From: an uncultured Lachnospiraceae bacterium
GTDB taxonomy: Bacteria; Bacillota; Clostridia; Lachnospirales; Lachnospiraceae
Assembly: GCA_910587295.1 (NCBI GenBank)
Contig: CAJULP010000005.1
Span: 1 to 64,000 of the forward strand
Reading direction: 5' to 3'
Length of the DNA: 64,000 bases
Program-made: the position numbers and the translations under genes
Part shown: piece by piece, positions 27,182-36,799 of the stretch
Layout of the letters: each line of letters opens with the position of its first letter
How positions within the stretch are numbered: position 1 is the first letter of the stretch
The notes under the pieces: generated by a model
The model's input: only the letters and a program-made list of their open reading frames with translations
The model's database searches: none
What the model was told of the DNA's origin: nothing

Positions 27182-28657
27182 CTATCCCTTTAGCGCTTTC
27201 TGAATTTCCTCGATCACAATCTTAAGCGCTTTAATCCTTGCATATTTCTTATCCACAGACTCCAAAATATGCCACGGTGCATAGGATGTGCTGGTCTTTT
27301 CAATCATCTCATCCACTGCCACTTCATATTGATCCCACTTCTGCCGGTTACGCCAATCCTCATCCGTGATCTTCCATCTCTTTTCCGGTGTGTCACGCCG
27401 TTCCTCAAAACGGGCAAGCTGGGTATCCTTATCAATCTGCACCCAGAATTTAATGATCACCGCACCCCAGTCATGCAGCTCCTTCTCAAACTCATTCATT
27501 TCGTTATAAGCGCGTTTCCAGTCATTTTCACTGCAAAAACCCTCCAGCCGCTCCACCATCACGCGCCCGTACCAGCTTCTGTCAAAAATGGCAATGTGCC
27601 CTGTCTTAGGAAGTCTGGTCCAGAACCTCCACAGATAATGTCTTGCCTTCTCGTGGGGCTCCGGGCTTGCTATAGGATGCACCTCAAACCCCCTTGGGTC
27701 AAGGGCTTCCGTGATCCGCTTGATATTTCCGCCTTTTCCCGCCGCATCCCAGCCTTCAAACAAAATGACTACAGGAACTTTCATCCTGTATAAACGGTTA
27801 TGCAATTCCTGTAACTGGAACTGCAGCGTTTTTAGCTCCCCTTTATACTCCTTATCCTCCATACTCTGGTCAAGGGCAACTTCCGCAAGCTTTGGCATTT
27901 TCACAAGAGGGAACACATTCTGCAAAAGAGGCACTGCAAGACTTTGATTCTGCAGGGCGATTTCAATCCCCTGAGTAAGGATATCCAGCGCCTGAAGCTC
28001 CGCCCATTTCTTCGACTTAGCGTCAATCACATACCAGGGTGCGGAAGGCGCATGGGTGTCTTCCAGATACCGGTCAAATACCAGACCGCATTTTTCGTAG
28101 TGCTTATTCTGCCACTTATCTTCCTCACTTACCCGCCACTTAGTGTCAATATTCCCTATCAGTTCCTTGATCCGCTTCTTTTGTTCCTTCTGGCTGATGT
28201 GGCAGAATAACTTCACTACCAGATAGCCGTTATCCGTAAGCTGCCGCTCGAACCGCCTGATACTTTCAATCCGCTGCTCATAATCTTTCTGGCTCATTCC
28301 TTCATGGAGGCACATCCCGGTCATCTCCCCCATCCAGCCCGAATCCAGGAACATGAACTTCCCTGCTTCCGGTATCTTACTAAAATACCGGTAAAGGAAG
28401 GGCTTTCTTTTTTCTTCTTCATCAGGCGCATCCTCCATAGGCGCCACCTTAAAAAACCTGGGGTCGATATTCTGGATCAGATTCCCGATAAGACTTCCTT
28501 TTCCTGCCGTACCCCAGCCTTCCACCAGCACCAACACCGGAACTTTGTGATCCTTAAGAAGCATCTGCTGCCCAAAGAGCTTTTCCCTTGCTTTTCCAAG
28601 GCGCTGCTTTAATTCCTCTTCTTCCGGCTTTTCTAAAAAATGTACGTTTTTTAACAT
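27182..28657 (-). CDS. pap: Polyphosphate:AMP phosphotransferase (two-domain PPK2)
   Basis: 491 residues from ATG 28657 (GGAGAGG seven bases upstream). Class II PPK2 enzymes make ADP from AMP using polyphosphate. Two PPK2 domains are visible: the first with VEGWGTAGKGSLIGN and an altered lid motif DSGWMGEMT, the second with FEGWDAAGKGGNIKR and the intact FDRSWYGRVMVERLEGF. In two-domain PAPs the C-terminal domain is the catalytic one, and the intact motifs here agree. The 3' end is 9 bases from the neighbouring 52-codon fragment; expression is probably independent. Confidence 0.93.
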   Translation of the reverse strand: MLKNVHFLEKPEEEELKQRLGKAREKLFGQQMLLKDHKVPVLVLVEGWGTAGKGSLIGNLIQNIDPRFFKVAPMEDAPDEEEKRKPFLYRYFSKIPEAGKFMFLDSGWMGEMTGMCLHEGMSQKDYEQRIESIRRFERQLTDNGYLVVKLFCHISQKEQKKRIKELIGNIDTKWRVSEEDKWQNKHYEKCGLVFDRYLEDTHAPSAPWYVIDAKSKKWAELQALDILTQGIEIALQNQSLAVPLLQNVFPLVKMPKLAEVALDQSMEDKEYKGELKTLQFQLQELHNRLYRMKVPVVILFEGWDAAGKGGNIKRITEALDPRGFEVHPIASPEPHEKARHYLWRFWTRLPKTGHIAIFDRSWYGRVMVERLEGFCSENDWKRAYNEMNEFEKELHDWGAVIIKFWVQIDKDTQLARFEERRDTPEKRWKITDEDWRNRQKWDQYEVAVDEMIEKTSTSYAPWHILESVDKKYARIKALKIVIEEIQKALKG

Positions 28658-28696
28658 GTGTGACCTCTCCCCTTTCTGAATCAACTGATTGCAGCC

Positions 28697-30388
28697 CTAT
28701 TTCCTGCCAAACAAGACTTCACAGTCTTTTCTGTAAAAAGCTATCCCATAGCAGTCAATTTTTTTATACCCTTCCGCATACAATTCATCCGCATATCCTT
28801 TATCATATATTTGCTGTAACGCCTTTTTCGCATCACCTTCCAAATCATCAAACCGCTTTGAGACCTTCAATTCCAGAACAAACGCCCTGCCGCGCAAAGA
28901 AGGACTTTTTAGCACAATATCAGAACGCCCACTGCCTGACTCACGGTTAGATTTTACCAGGTAGTTCTCGCTCTGGTTCAATATACCGGTAAGGAAGCCG
29001 TGGTAAAAATTTTCTGCACTGTCATAAAAACTAATAGCCGAGAAAAGCTGCCCACTTAAAATCCCTGCCACTTTTTGTTCATCACCATCTTCTAATGCAT
29101 GGTACAGATCCCGGAAGTCTTCCTTCTTGATCTTTTCACCAAACCAGCTCATAATTGTATTTTCATAAATGGTCATTATTTCCGTATTGGGGATATGAAC
29201 CTTTAAATGTACATACTTTTCCTGGAAATATTCATCCTTTTTGGATAAATATCCGGTAAAATAAAGGAAATTCCATAAATTTTCACCATTCCCATACATA
29301 TCTTCATAGGTAACTTCCCCATGCACCTGTATATCCAGCGTTCCTCCGTCCAAAAGTGTCTCAATCTGCCCTTTCGTTTCCCTATCCGCTCTGGCAACCA
29401 TATCCTTTATGATATCATTGGAACTGGTATTGACCCAATACGGATGAGGGAACGCATTAACATCCGAATATAAATCATACAAAAATTTTATCACGCTCCA
29501 CGGATTATAGACTTCTGTATTGCCAAATACATATCCGTCATACCACTCCTTCATAGACGGAAAGCGTTCCTCGACATTATAATAAGTCATCATCTGCAAC
29601 ACTTCCGGTTCTGTAAACCCAAAATGCTCACTATATTTTTTGTCAAGTATTGAGATGATATTCAAATGATTCAGCCCTGTAAAAATGCTCTCTTTAGAGA
29701 CCCGGAGGCATCCTGTAATAACTGCCAGATGCAAATAGTCGTTCGTCTTCAATGCAGATTCAAACAATGAGCGGATAAATTCTATCATCTCATCATAAAA
29801 CCCTTTAAAGTATGCATTTTCCAGAGGAACATCATATTCATCAATCAAAATAACCACATTTTTTCCCGTAACATGGTGAAGACACTTGCTCAAAAATTTT
29901 ATTGATCCGGAATAATCGTCATATCCAGCATCACCACCTGCGAGCCTTTGAAAAAACTGCACATCATTAGCATTCAGGGCACCGCTTTCCAGCACACTTT
30001 GATGTCTCATAAACTCTTCCGATATTTCTCTTTTAATCTTTGTATACGCTGATTCAAAGACAGGCTGTTTCGCTGATTTCAAAGTCAGATTGATTACCGG
30101 GAACATCCCCATCTGACCTATATACTCCTTCCCTGCTTCCGCAATTTTTAATCCTTGAAAAAGCTTCCTGTTCTGCGCATTCTTCTCTATGCTTCCGGTG
30201 TCCTCAAAAAAATACCGGAGCATACTAAGATTCAGAGTTTTCCCAAAACGTCTCGGACGGGTAAATAAGTTTACTTTTCCTTTTAAATCCAGCAGTTCTT
30301 TGATGAACATTGTTTTATCCACATAATAATAACCGGATTTCAGCATATCTTCAAAATTTTCCACACCGATTGGCAATGCTTTCTTCAT
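28697..30388 (-). CDS. AAA-ATPase-like / PD-(D/E)XK nuclease fusion protein (copy 2)
   Basis: 563 residues, ATG 30388 after GGGGGAATCGG. Same architecture as the protein at 23024: Walker A TRPRRFGKTLNLSML (~residues 38-52), Walker B NVVILIDEYDVPLENA, and a C-terminal nuclease-like core GSGRSDIVLK...FVLELKVSK. The two copies share short identical blocks (GKTLNLSML, EIM/IFSDL-type segments) but differ in most positions, so they are old paralogues or separate acquisitions rather than a recent duplication. It lies upstream of pap on the same strand with about 39 bases between. Confidence 0.9.
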   Translation of the reverse strand: MKKALPIGVENFEDMLKSGYYYVDKTMFIKELLDLKGKVNLFTRPRRFGKTLNLSMLRYFFEDTGSIEKNAQNRKLFQGLKIAEAGKEYIGQMGMFPVINLTLKSAKQPVFESAYTKIKREISEEFMRHQSVLESGALNANDVQFFQRLAGGDAGYDDYSGSIKFLSKCLHHVTGKNVVILIDEYDVPLENAYFKGFYDEMIEFIRSLFESALKTNDYLHLAVITGCLRVSKESIFTGLNHLNIISILDKKYSEHFGFTEPEVLQMMTYYNVEERFPSMKEWYDGYVFGNTEVYNPWSVIKFLYDLYSDVNAFPHPYWVNTSSNDIIKDMVARADRETKGQIETLLDGGTLDIQVHGEVTYEDMYGNGENLWNFLYFTGYLSKKDEYFQEKYVHLKVHIPNTEIMTIYENTIMSWFGEKIKKEDFRDLYHALEDGDEQKVAGILSGQLFSAISFYDSAENFYHGFLTGILNQSENYLVKSNRESGSGRSDIVLKSPSLRGRAFVLELKVSKRFDDLEGDAKKALQQIYDKGYADELYAEGYKKIDCYGIAFYRKDCEVLFGRK

Positions 30389-30457
30389 CCCGATTCCCCC
30401 ATCAAGCCGTTACCCTACTTTTTTCAATTATACCCCATTTCCCCCTATTTCACAACT

Positions 30458-30488
30458 ATAGCGGACTGCATAAAATGCCGTCCGCTAT
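30458..30488 (-). terminator. Long hairpin after ABC permease gene
   Basis: Outer arms atagcggac (30458-30466) and gtccgctat (30480-30488), one mismatch, then inner gcat/atgc around an aaa loop. No strong T-run follows on the minus strand. It lies 37 bases after the permease stop. Confidence 0.5.
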
Positions 30489-30524
30489 CCTTTATTTCAT
30501 ACTAATCCCCATGCACATCGCAAT

Positions 30525-32927
30525 TTATCTCCCGGAAATCGTATCCACCACAGACATCTCCCGGATCCTTTTCGCCGGACCGTATACGGCAAACACCAAA
30601 GAACATCCCATTACCAGCAAAATCGTGCATAACGGAACCACCGGAAAACGCCAGACAGTTCCCCATCTGAATGTGACAAGCTTGTCAAAACAAAACCAGT
30701 TTAAGGGCAGCCCTGCCGCACAACCCGCCAGCATACCAAAGATTCCGTAAGCCACCGCTTCCGCCGCTACCATTTTCAGCATCTGGGTACTGTCCATACC
30801 AACCGCACGCATTGCCCCGTACTGGCGCACCCTGGCTGATGTGCTCATAGCAACGCTGTTCATGATATGGAACGTGCAGATCAGCGCAATCACCCCCAAA
30901 AAACCATATACAAATAATTGAAATGACCAGATAGCCCCCCTTACCTCCGCATTGCCAAGGCGCCTGTCGGAAAATGACATATTTTCTTCCCCCAAAACGC
31001 TTTCTCCCAGAGAACGGATCTGACGCACCACATCATCACCGGCATTTCTTTCCAGTTGTACATCAATGACCGTATAGGCGTCTTCTCCTGTCAGCTTTTT
31101 AAATGTATCTTCCGAGCAGATCAGAATTTCCTCCCCATCCCCTGTGTCAAAAGGGCATTTACTTAAAACCCCTGAGATCCTATGCTCCTTCTCTTCTTCT
31201 CCTATGCCCAGACATACCTCCTCACCTGCTTCTAAGGAATCTTTCCCATGATAGACTGCTAGGATGCCATCCCCTTTTGCCGCTTCTTGCAAATGATCCT
31301 TCTTCTTCTTTCCAAACAGGCTGGTTCCCTTTCCTACAAAGACCAAGTTTTTTTCTGCCCAGGCAAACTGAGTGTCATCGTAAGAAACCAGGCACGCCTG
31401 TCTTGTACCCTCTTTCGTTTGAAGCGGCACATGATAAGCAAAACTTCTCCCATACACCCGCTCCACCCCGTCCAGCCCTGCAATTTCCCCAACCAAATTC
31501 TTATCAATCCCACAGGTATTGCCGGCGCTTACCACAGAAACATCAGGAACGGAAGGATCCAGCGGCTTTACCGCATGTTTCATAAAATCAATTGCAACGG
31601 AAAAGACAAGAAAGAGAATAATGCTAAAAGCAAACGAACAGCTTATCAGCAGAAAATTCTTCCGGCTCCCTAAAGCATGATGAATGCCCAGTGCCGTTTC
31701 TACCCTGCAAAACCGCGTATTTGCCGCCTTTTTCACTTGTGACTTTATAGATGCGTTACCTGACACCGCTGTCAAAGGCGAAACCATGGCAGCTTTTTTT
31801 GCCGGGCTTTTGGCCGCCAGCAGGACCGTTATGACACCGATCAGGCTCCCCGCCAACATCCCAATCAGGCTGATTCCAAAATACGGCATACCGCTAAAGT
31901 ACATGGGACTTAAAAACCGCAGCAAAGCACAAAGCACCCATACCACCACCATTCCCAGCAATGTTCCAACGGACACGGCTGTTTTACACCAGCATAGCGC
32001 TTCCCTTCTGACAAACTGCACTATCTGTTCCTTTGACGCCCCCAGGCAGCGGAGCATCCCGAAAAACTCCGTGCGCTGGGCAATATTACTGTTTAAGCTT
32101 CCGGTGATCATTAAAATCCCGGCAACAGAGACCAAAACCGCCAGCAGCAGGGCCACAACATAAATAGCCATCATGCTAAGATCCCTGCTTTGCCCAATGG
32201 TAGCAAGCAGCAGTTCATTTCTGCCCACTCTCTCATCCGGAATCTGGAGTTGACTCTGAATCTCGCTGATTTCCTTTTGGATATTGCACCAGGGAGAAAA
32301 CTCTACATAAAGATAAGAATCATAATTGCCCTCCGCCCCATCTAGCGAAAGCTTCCTGAAATCCTCCGTAGAAAGCGCAAGCCCAAAAACATCTGCCTTT
32401 GCCAGCATAGGAAACTGGCCAAAGATCCCGGCAATATGGTATTCTCTTTGTGATCCATCCGGCAAAAATAATGTGATCTCATCCCCCAGCTTCAGCGAAA
32501 GCCTTTGCTTCATGTTCTCATCTATGATAACGCCGCCTTCCTCTTGGGGGAAACTGCCCTCGATCAGCTTGGCTGTGGGAAAAATATCCAATGCGCTTTC
32601 ATCAAACCCGATTATAACACAATCATTGCCTTCCACCTGATAATGCATGTTAAGCCTGTAATTTAACGTGTCATACCGAGTGCTGGCCGCCACTTTGGGC
32701 CTTTGGGCAATCAACGCCGCCTCATCGTCATCCATAAAGCCAAACCCTGCGTGCCATTCCCCGTAATTGATCTTTGCCTGGGCGTTCTGGCTGCGGATCT
32801 CCATATCCGCCATGCCAAAAATCGCCGTCACCAGAAAAACGCTTAACGCAATGCACAGCCGGGTCATACGGCTTTGCCGCCTGTGGAGCTTTTGAGAGAT
32901 TGGGATCAGGTCAAGATAACTTTTCAT
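30525..32927 (-). CDS. ABC transporter permease with two FtsX domains
   Basis: 800 residues; GGGAGGTATGGCAC precedes ATG 32927, overlapping the ATPase gene by 17 bases. An N-terminal membrane segment (~20-42), a large outer domain, three membrane segments near 255-375, a second anchor near 425-450, a second outer domain, and three final segments (~670-790). This is the duplicated FtsX/MacB-type permease layout seen in lipid, lipoprotein or peptide exporters and antimicrobial peptide resistance systems. Together with its ATPase and the upstream two-component genes it probably forms a stress-inducible export or detoxification module; substrate unknown. Confidence 0.9.
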   Translation of the reverse strand: MKSYLDLIPISQKLHRRQSRMTRLCIALSVFLVTAIFGMADMEIRSQNAQAKINYGEWHAGFGFMDDDEAALIAQRPKVAASTRYDTLNYRLNMHYQVEGNDCVIIGFDESALDIFPTAKLIEGSFPQEEGGVIIDENMKQRLSLKLGDEITLFLPDGSQREYHIAGIFGQFPMLAKADVFGLALSTEDFRKLSLDGAEGNYDSYLYVEFSPWCNIQKEISEIQSQLQIPDERVGRNELLLATIGQSRDLSMMAIYVVALLLAVLVSVAGILMITGSLNSNIAQRTEFFGMLRCLGASKEQIVQFVRREALCWCKTAVSVGTLLGMVVVWVLCALLRFLSPMYFSGMPYFGISLIGMLAGSLIGVITVLLAAKSPAKKAAMVSPLTAVSGNASIKSQVKKAANTRFCRVETALGIHHALGSRKNFLLISCSFAFSIILFLVFSVAIDFMKHAVKPLDPSVPDVSVVSAGNTCGIDKNLVGEIAGLDGVERVYGRSFAYHVPLQTKEGTRQACLVSYDDTQFAWAEKNLVFVGKGTSLFGKKKKDHLQEAAKGDGILAVYHGKDSLEAGEEVCLGIGEEEKEHRISGVLSKCPFDTGDGEEILICSEDTFKKLTGEDAYTVIDVQLERNAGDDVVRQIRSLGESVLGEENMSFSDRRLGNAEVRGAIWSFQLFVYGFLGVIALICTFHIMNSVAMSTSARVRQYGAMRAVGMDSTQMLKMVAAEAVAYGIFGMLAGCAAGLPLNWFCFDKLVTFRWGTVWRFPVVPLCTILLVMGCSLVFAVYGPAKRIREMSVVDTISGR

Positions 32928-33606
32928 GTGCCATACCTCCCATTTCCATCAAATGTCCGTCTGTCACACGAAATACCCGATCCGCATCCGATGCAAGATT
33001 GTCATTGTGCGTGATCATCAAAATCGTCTGTTGATAACTTTTTGACGCCCGGATCAGCAGATCCATCACATCCCGGCTGCTTTTTGAATCCAGGTTTCCT
33101 GTCGGCTCGTCTGCCAGGATCAACATGGGATGCATGATCAACGCCCTTCCGATCGCTACCCTCTGCTGCTGTCCGCCAGATAACTGGCTTGGCAAGTGCT
33201 TCCTTCTGTCAAAAAGCCCCAGCAGCCCCAGCAATTCCTCAATTTTTCCCTGATCCGGCTTTTGATTATCCAGTAAAAGGGGAAACGCAATGTTCTGTTC
33301 CACATTCAACTCTTCGATCAGGTGAAACGCCTGAAAAATAAAACCAATATTCCTTCTCCTGAAAACCGTGCGCTTTTTTTCATCCAGCGAAAACAAATCC
33401 TCCCCGTCCAGGAGCACCTTTCCTTCCGTAGGCGTATCCAAACCGCCGACACAATGCAGCAGCGTGCTTTTCCCTGATCCGGATTCCCCCACAACTGCGG
33501 CAAACTCACCTTTTTCCATGGAAAAGCTTACCCCCGAAAGGGCTGTTACCCGACTTTCACCCTGACCGTAAATCTTACTTAAATTCTGTACCTTCAATAT
33601 TTCCAT
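32911..33606 (-). CDS. ABC transporter ATP-binding protein (LolD/MacB-like)
   Basis: 231 residues from ATG 33606; GGAGG lies 11 bases upstream. Walker A GESGSGKSTLLH, Q-loop IFQAFHLIEELNVEQN, signature LSGGQQQRV and Walker B LILADEPTGNLD are intact. This subfamily drives permeases with FtsX domains. The gene overlaps the permease and has its own promoter with direct repeats at 33676-33719, downstream of the kinase gene. Confidence 0.94.
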   Translation of the reverse strand: MEILKVQNLSKIYGQGESRVTALSGVSFSMEKGEFAAVVGESGSGKSTLLHCVGGLDTPTEGKVLLDGEDLFSLDEKKRTVFRRRNIGFIFQAFHLIEELNVEQNIAFPLLLDNQKPDQGKIEELLGLLGLFDRRKHLPSQLSGGQQQRVAIGRALIMHPMLILADEPTGNLDSKSSRDVMDLLIRASKSYQQTILMITHNDNLASDADRVFRVTDGHLMEMGGMAHEKLS

Positions 33607-33675
33607 ACCTTCTGGCACCTCCCACTATCTGTTTTCTCTATGAGCAGTAACTCCTTACTCCCTAGAGTACCATCA

Positions 33676-33719
33676 GTATAAAATAAACAGCTTACAATCA
33701 GGTGAATCACAGCTTACAG
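33676..33719 (-). promoter_or_regulatory. Promoter with 22-bp-spaced direct repeats, likely response-regulator operator
   Basis: On the minus strand TGTAAGCTGT occurs twice (complement of 33710-33719 and 33688-33697), start to start 22 bp, the two-turn spacing usual for OmpR/PhoB-type regulators. A -10 TATACT (33676-33681) follows where a poor -35 would be expected, so activation by the neighbouring response regulator is inferred. It drives the ABC genes. Confidence 0.7.
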
Positions 33720-33751
33720 TTCTGTAAGATATACGTCTTACCTTATCCGGC

Positions 33752-34984
33752 TTATCGGCTCGGCAGCATAAGCGTAAATGTGGTTCCTTCCCCTAATGAG
33801 CTTTGTACGGACAACGTTCCACCCTGACCCTCAGCAATGGACTTTGCCAGCGGAAGTCCTAGCCCTATCCCCTGCCTGACGCCATTTTCTTTGGAAGCCC
33901 GGTAAAACCGTTTAAAGATATGGTAAATATCCTTCTCCGCAATTCCCTTCCCGTTGTCCTTTACCGATATTCTTACCCTTTCCGGAAACTGCTCCCAGGA
34001 GACGAAAACCTGTCCGCCCCTGTCCGTATAGTCCAATGCGTTTTTCACCAGATTCCCGATCGCTTCCCCGGTCCATTGCAGGTCACAGTCCACCGACAGT
34101 TCATCGCTGCCGGCAAGCAGGATCACCTTACCTTCCTCTGCCGCCCTTACCTGCAGCTCCGAAACCGCCCGCAGAACCACATCCCTTAAAAGCCATTTTT
34201 GCTTTTCAAATAAAACTGCCCCGGCATCCAGCCTTGTCACTTTAAGAAGTGTCTGGATCAATTCTTCCATTCTGGCAAGCGACGCGGAACTTTTCTTAGT
34301 AAAAGCAAGTACTGCCTCCGTATCCGCCCCGGCCTCCGACTCTATGATCTCATTATACATGATAAGGGCAGAAAGCGGCGTTTTCAGCTGGTGGGAAATA
34401 TCAGAAATAGTGTCTTTTAAAAAATCCTTCGCCTTGACCGCCTCTTCATTCCCGGCGGAAAGTGCATTGGCAAGCCCGTCAACCTTTCCCAAAAACCTGC
34501 ATAATCCCCCTTCCTCCATCCGCGGCAGATGCTCTTTAAAATCTCCGTCCATAAACCGGTCCACAAGACGGATTGCCTTTTCATAAACCCGCTCCCTTGA
34601 TTCAAAAAAGGAAGCTGTCAAAAATAAAAGCCCGGCCCACAAACATAAAAAAAGCCCGGCAAGCCAAAGCCCCGTTCCCTTCTGTACACCCCAAATATCC
34701 GGCAGAAACAAAAGCCCCGTTTCCTCCTTTATTCCCATACGGGTAAGGAGCGCCGTTCCTTCCTTTGTGATTTCCCTTTCCGCAAAAGCTCTTGTGATCA
34801 CTGACTCATCCACTCCCTGCCCGATCAGGGAAGAAGCAACACATTTGTCATGATTTAAGAAAGCGGCTTTCATCCGCCGTCCGTTTGCCGCCCATATCGC
34901 CACGGCAAAAACAGACGCCATTAAAAGTATTGCCGCCATATAGTAAAAATATCTTTTCTGTTCCTTATCCGCTAAAAATCTCAT
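33752..34984 (-). CDS. Sensor histidine kinase paired with OmpR-type regulator
   Basis: 410 residues from ATG 34984, with GGGAG ten bases upstream. Two membrane segments (~14-34 and ~105-130) enclose an outer sensing domain of about 70 residues. A HAMP-like linker is followed by the H-box DISHQLKTPLSAL (His near residue 199) and ATPase boxes NLVKNALDYTD, VKDNGKGI and GIGLGLPLAKSIA. The response regulator gene is 19 bases upstream, so the two are co-transcribed. The outer domain rules out a short-loop BceS-type intramembrane sensor. Confidence 0.93.
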   Translation of the reverse strand: MRFLADKEQKRYFYYMAAILLMASVFAVAIWAANGRRMKAAFLNHDKCVASSLIGQGVDESVITRAFAEREITKEGTALLTRMGIKEETGLLFLPDIWGVQKGTGLWLAGLFLCLWAGLLFLTASFFESRERVYEKAIRLVDRFMDGDFKEHLPRMEEGGLCRFLGKVDGLANALSAGNEEAVKAKDFLKDTISDISHQLKTPLSALIMYNEIIESEAGADTEAVLAFTKKSSASLARMEELIQTLLKVTRLDAGAVLFEKQKWLLRDVVLRAVSELQVRAAEEGKVILLAGSDELSVDCDLQWTGEAIGNLVKNALDYTDRGGQVFVSWEQFPERVRISVKDNGKGIAEKDIYHIFKRFYRASKENGVRQGIGLGLPLAKSIAEGQGGTLSVQSSLGEGTTFTLMLPSR

Positions 34985-35003
34985 TATGCCCATTCTCCCT
35001 TGC

Positions 35004-35720
35004 TCATATCTCTTTCCAGCAATACCCAAACCCTCTGGCCGTGATCAAGTGTTCCGGCTTGGACGGGTCTTTTTCCACCTTTTCCCTAAGCCGCCGGATA
35101 TAGACGGAAAGGGTATTGTCATCCACAAAATTTCCGGCATGGTCCCACAACTCCTCAAATATGATCTCCCTCGTGACTACCCTGCCGCAGGAACGCACCA
35201 AAAGACTAAGGAGCCTGTACTCTGCCTGCGTCAGTTCCAGCTTTTCCCCACGCAAAAATACCCTGCTGCCCGCAAAGTCAATCCGAATATCTCCGCACAC
35301 AAGACTGTCTGTTTCCTTTAGCGTCTCTCTGGCCTGCTTCATACCTGCCCTGCGCAAAAGCGCGCGAATCCGGGAAAGCAGTTCTCCCAGCTTAAACGGC
35401 TTTCCAATATAATCATCGCCTCCGCTGTCCAGCCCCCGGATCACGTTCATCTCTTCATCAGAAGCCGTGAGAAAAATGATCGGCACCTGATCTCCCTGGG
35501 CTCTAACCGCTTCACATACCTGAAAGCCCGTGCCGTCAGGCAGTGTCACGTCCAACAGCAAAAGGTCATACTGCCTGTGTGCCAAAGATTCCTTTGCTTC
35601 CCGGACACACCCTGCTGTTTCCACCTCATAACCACTTTTCTTAAGAGAATAACATAAGCCATCCACAAGGCCTTCATCATCTTCCAGCAATAAGATTCTG
35701 TTCTTTTGATCTATTTCCAT
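35004..35720 (-). CDS. OmpR-family response regulator
   Basis: 238 residues. Receiver domain with acidic pocket LEDD (residues 12-15), phospho-acceptor Asp57 in LLLLDVTLPDG, Thr in FLTASD, and Lys107 in IGKPF. The C-terminal winged helix (LELTQAEYRLLSLLVR, LSVYIRRLREKVE, ITARGFGYCW) binds DNA. It probably activates the ABC genes through the repeats at 33688-33719 and is transcribed with the downstream kinase. Confidence 0.95.
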   Translation of the reverse strand: MEIDQKNRILLLEDDEGLVDGLCYSLKKSGYEVETAGCVREAKESLAHRQYDLLLLDVTLPDGTGFQVCEAVRAQGDQVPIIFLTASDEEMNVIRGLDSGGDDYIGKPFKLGELLSRIRALLRRAGMKQARETLKETDSLVCGDIRIDFAGSRVFLRGEKLELTQAEYRLLSLLVRSCGRVVTREIIFEELWDHAGNFVDDNTLSVYIRRLREKVEKDPSKPEHLITARGFGYCWKEI

Positions 35721-35817
35721 TTTGTTTTCCTGCTTTTACCTTCTGATTTCTTCTTTAAACTTAACATGTAAGTAACAGGCATTCAAGAAGAAAATAAAGA
35801 TAATTATCACGATGGTC

Positions 35818-35846
35818 TTGTAGGAAAGAACATCTTATTGTAAACT
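35818..35846 (+). promoter_or_regulatory. Possible promoter of aldose-epimerase-like gene
   Basis: TTGTAG (35818-35823), 17-bp spacer, TAAACT (35841-35846), about 68 bases before ATG 35914. The region also holds the divergent start of the response regulator gene. Confidence 0.4.
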
Positions 35847-35913
35847 TGAATTATATGATGCTTCCGCTTTGTCATCATAACAAGTTGTGAGAAGCACAAA
35901 AAGGAGGGTTACT

Positions 35914-36792
35914 ATGGCGGTATATGAACTAAAAAATGAAACAATTGCAGTACAGATCAATTCCTGCGGGGCGGAACTGCGTTCCCTGAAGAAATTAGAT
36001 ACAAATGTAGAATACATGTGGCAGGCTGACCCCAAATACTGGGGAAGGACTTCACCGATTCTGTTCCCTTTTGTGGGGGGGCTTAAAAACGGAACATACC
36101 GGATTGGCGAAAAAACCTACCCTATGACCAAGCACGGTTTTTGCAGAGACAGGGAATTTGAAGTTATTTCCCAAGCAGAACAGGAAATCTGGTTCCAGTT
36201 GAAACCCACGGAAGATACCTTGAAGATCTACCCTTATGAATTTGTCTTAAAGCAGGGGTATCGGCTCCTTCCCGACGGAGTCAAAGTATTATGGCAGGTA
36301 GAAAATCCCGGAAGCGAGGAACTCTATTTCTCCATTGGCGGTCATCCGGCATTCAACTGCCCCCTTGATCCCGAAAAGAAACAGACAGACTATAAGATTT
36401 ATTTTGGCAGACTTGAAGAGGTAGTAAGCACCAAGATCAGCGAAGCAGGCATGGCTACGGATGGAAGAGACCATTACCCCTTAAAGGACGGACTGCTTTC
36501 CATCACGGAAAACCTGTTTGACCACGATGCATTGGTAATTGAAAATGACCAGACAAACGTAGTTGCTTTTTGTGATGAGACCGGAAAACCTTACGTTACC
36601 GTGACGATGGACGTGCCGTTGTTTGGCATCTGGTCCCCTGACCACAAGAATGCACCCTTTATCTGTATTGAGCCCTGGTGCGGCAGATGCGACCACGAAA
36701 ACTTTGACGGAGAGTTAAAAGACCGGCAATGGGGAAACACATTAGCTCCTGGTGGTGTGTGGAACAGAGAATATACGATTCAGGTGAATTAA
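35914..36792 (+). CDS. Aldose 1-epimerase family protein (LacX-like)
   Basis: 292 residues from ATG 35914, after AAGGAGGG. Beta-sandwich mutarotase fold: SPILFPFVGGLKNGTYRIG, KHGFCRDREFEV (His at the start of the active site), IGGHPAFNCPL and the C-terminal CIEPWCGRCDHENF with the catalytic-type Glu. Such proteins interconvert alpha and beta anomers of hexoses or phosphosugars; the exact sugar is not evident. It stands alone between the regulator module and the decayed sugar locus. Confidence 0.9.
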   Translation: MAVYELKNETIAVQINSCGAELRSLKKLDTNVEYMWQADPKYWGRTSPILFPFVGGLKNGTYRIGEKTYPMTKHGFCRDREFEVISQAEQEIWFQLKPTEDTLKIYPYEFVLKQGYRLLPDGVKVLWQVENPGSEELYFSIGGHPAFNCPLDPEKKQTDYKIYFGRLEEVVSTKISEAGMATDGRDHYPLKDGLLSITENLFDHDALVIENDQTNVVAFCDETGKPYVTVTMDVPLFGIWSPDHKNAPFICIEPWCGRCDHENFDGELKDRQWGNTLAPGGVWNREYTIQVN

Positions 36793-36799
36793 CCAGGTA

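Noticed and set aside
34986..35412. Plus-strand frames opposite the response regulator
   Set aside because: Shadows of a conserved OmpR-type gene.
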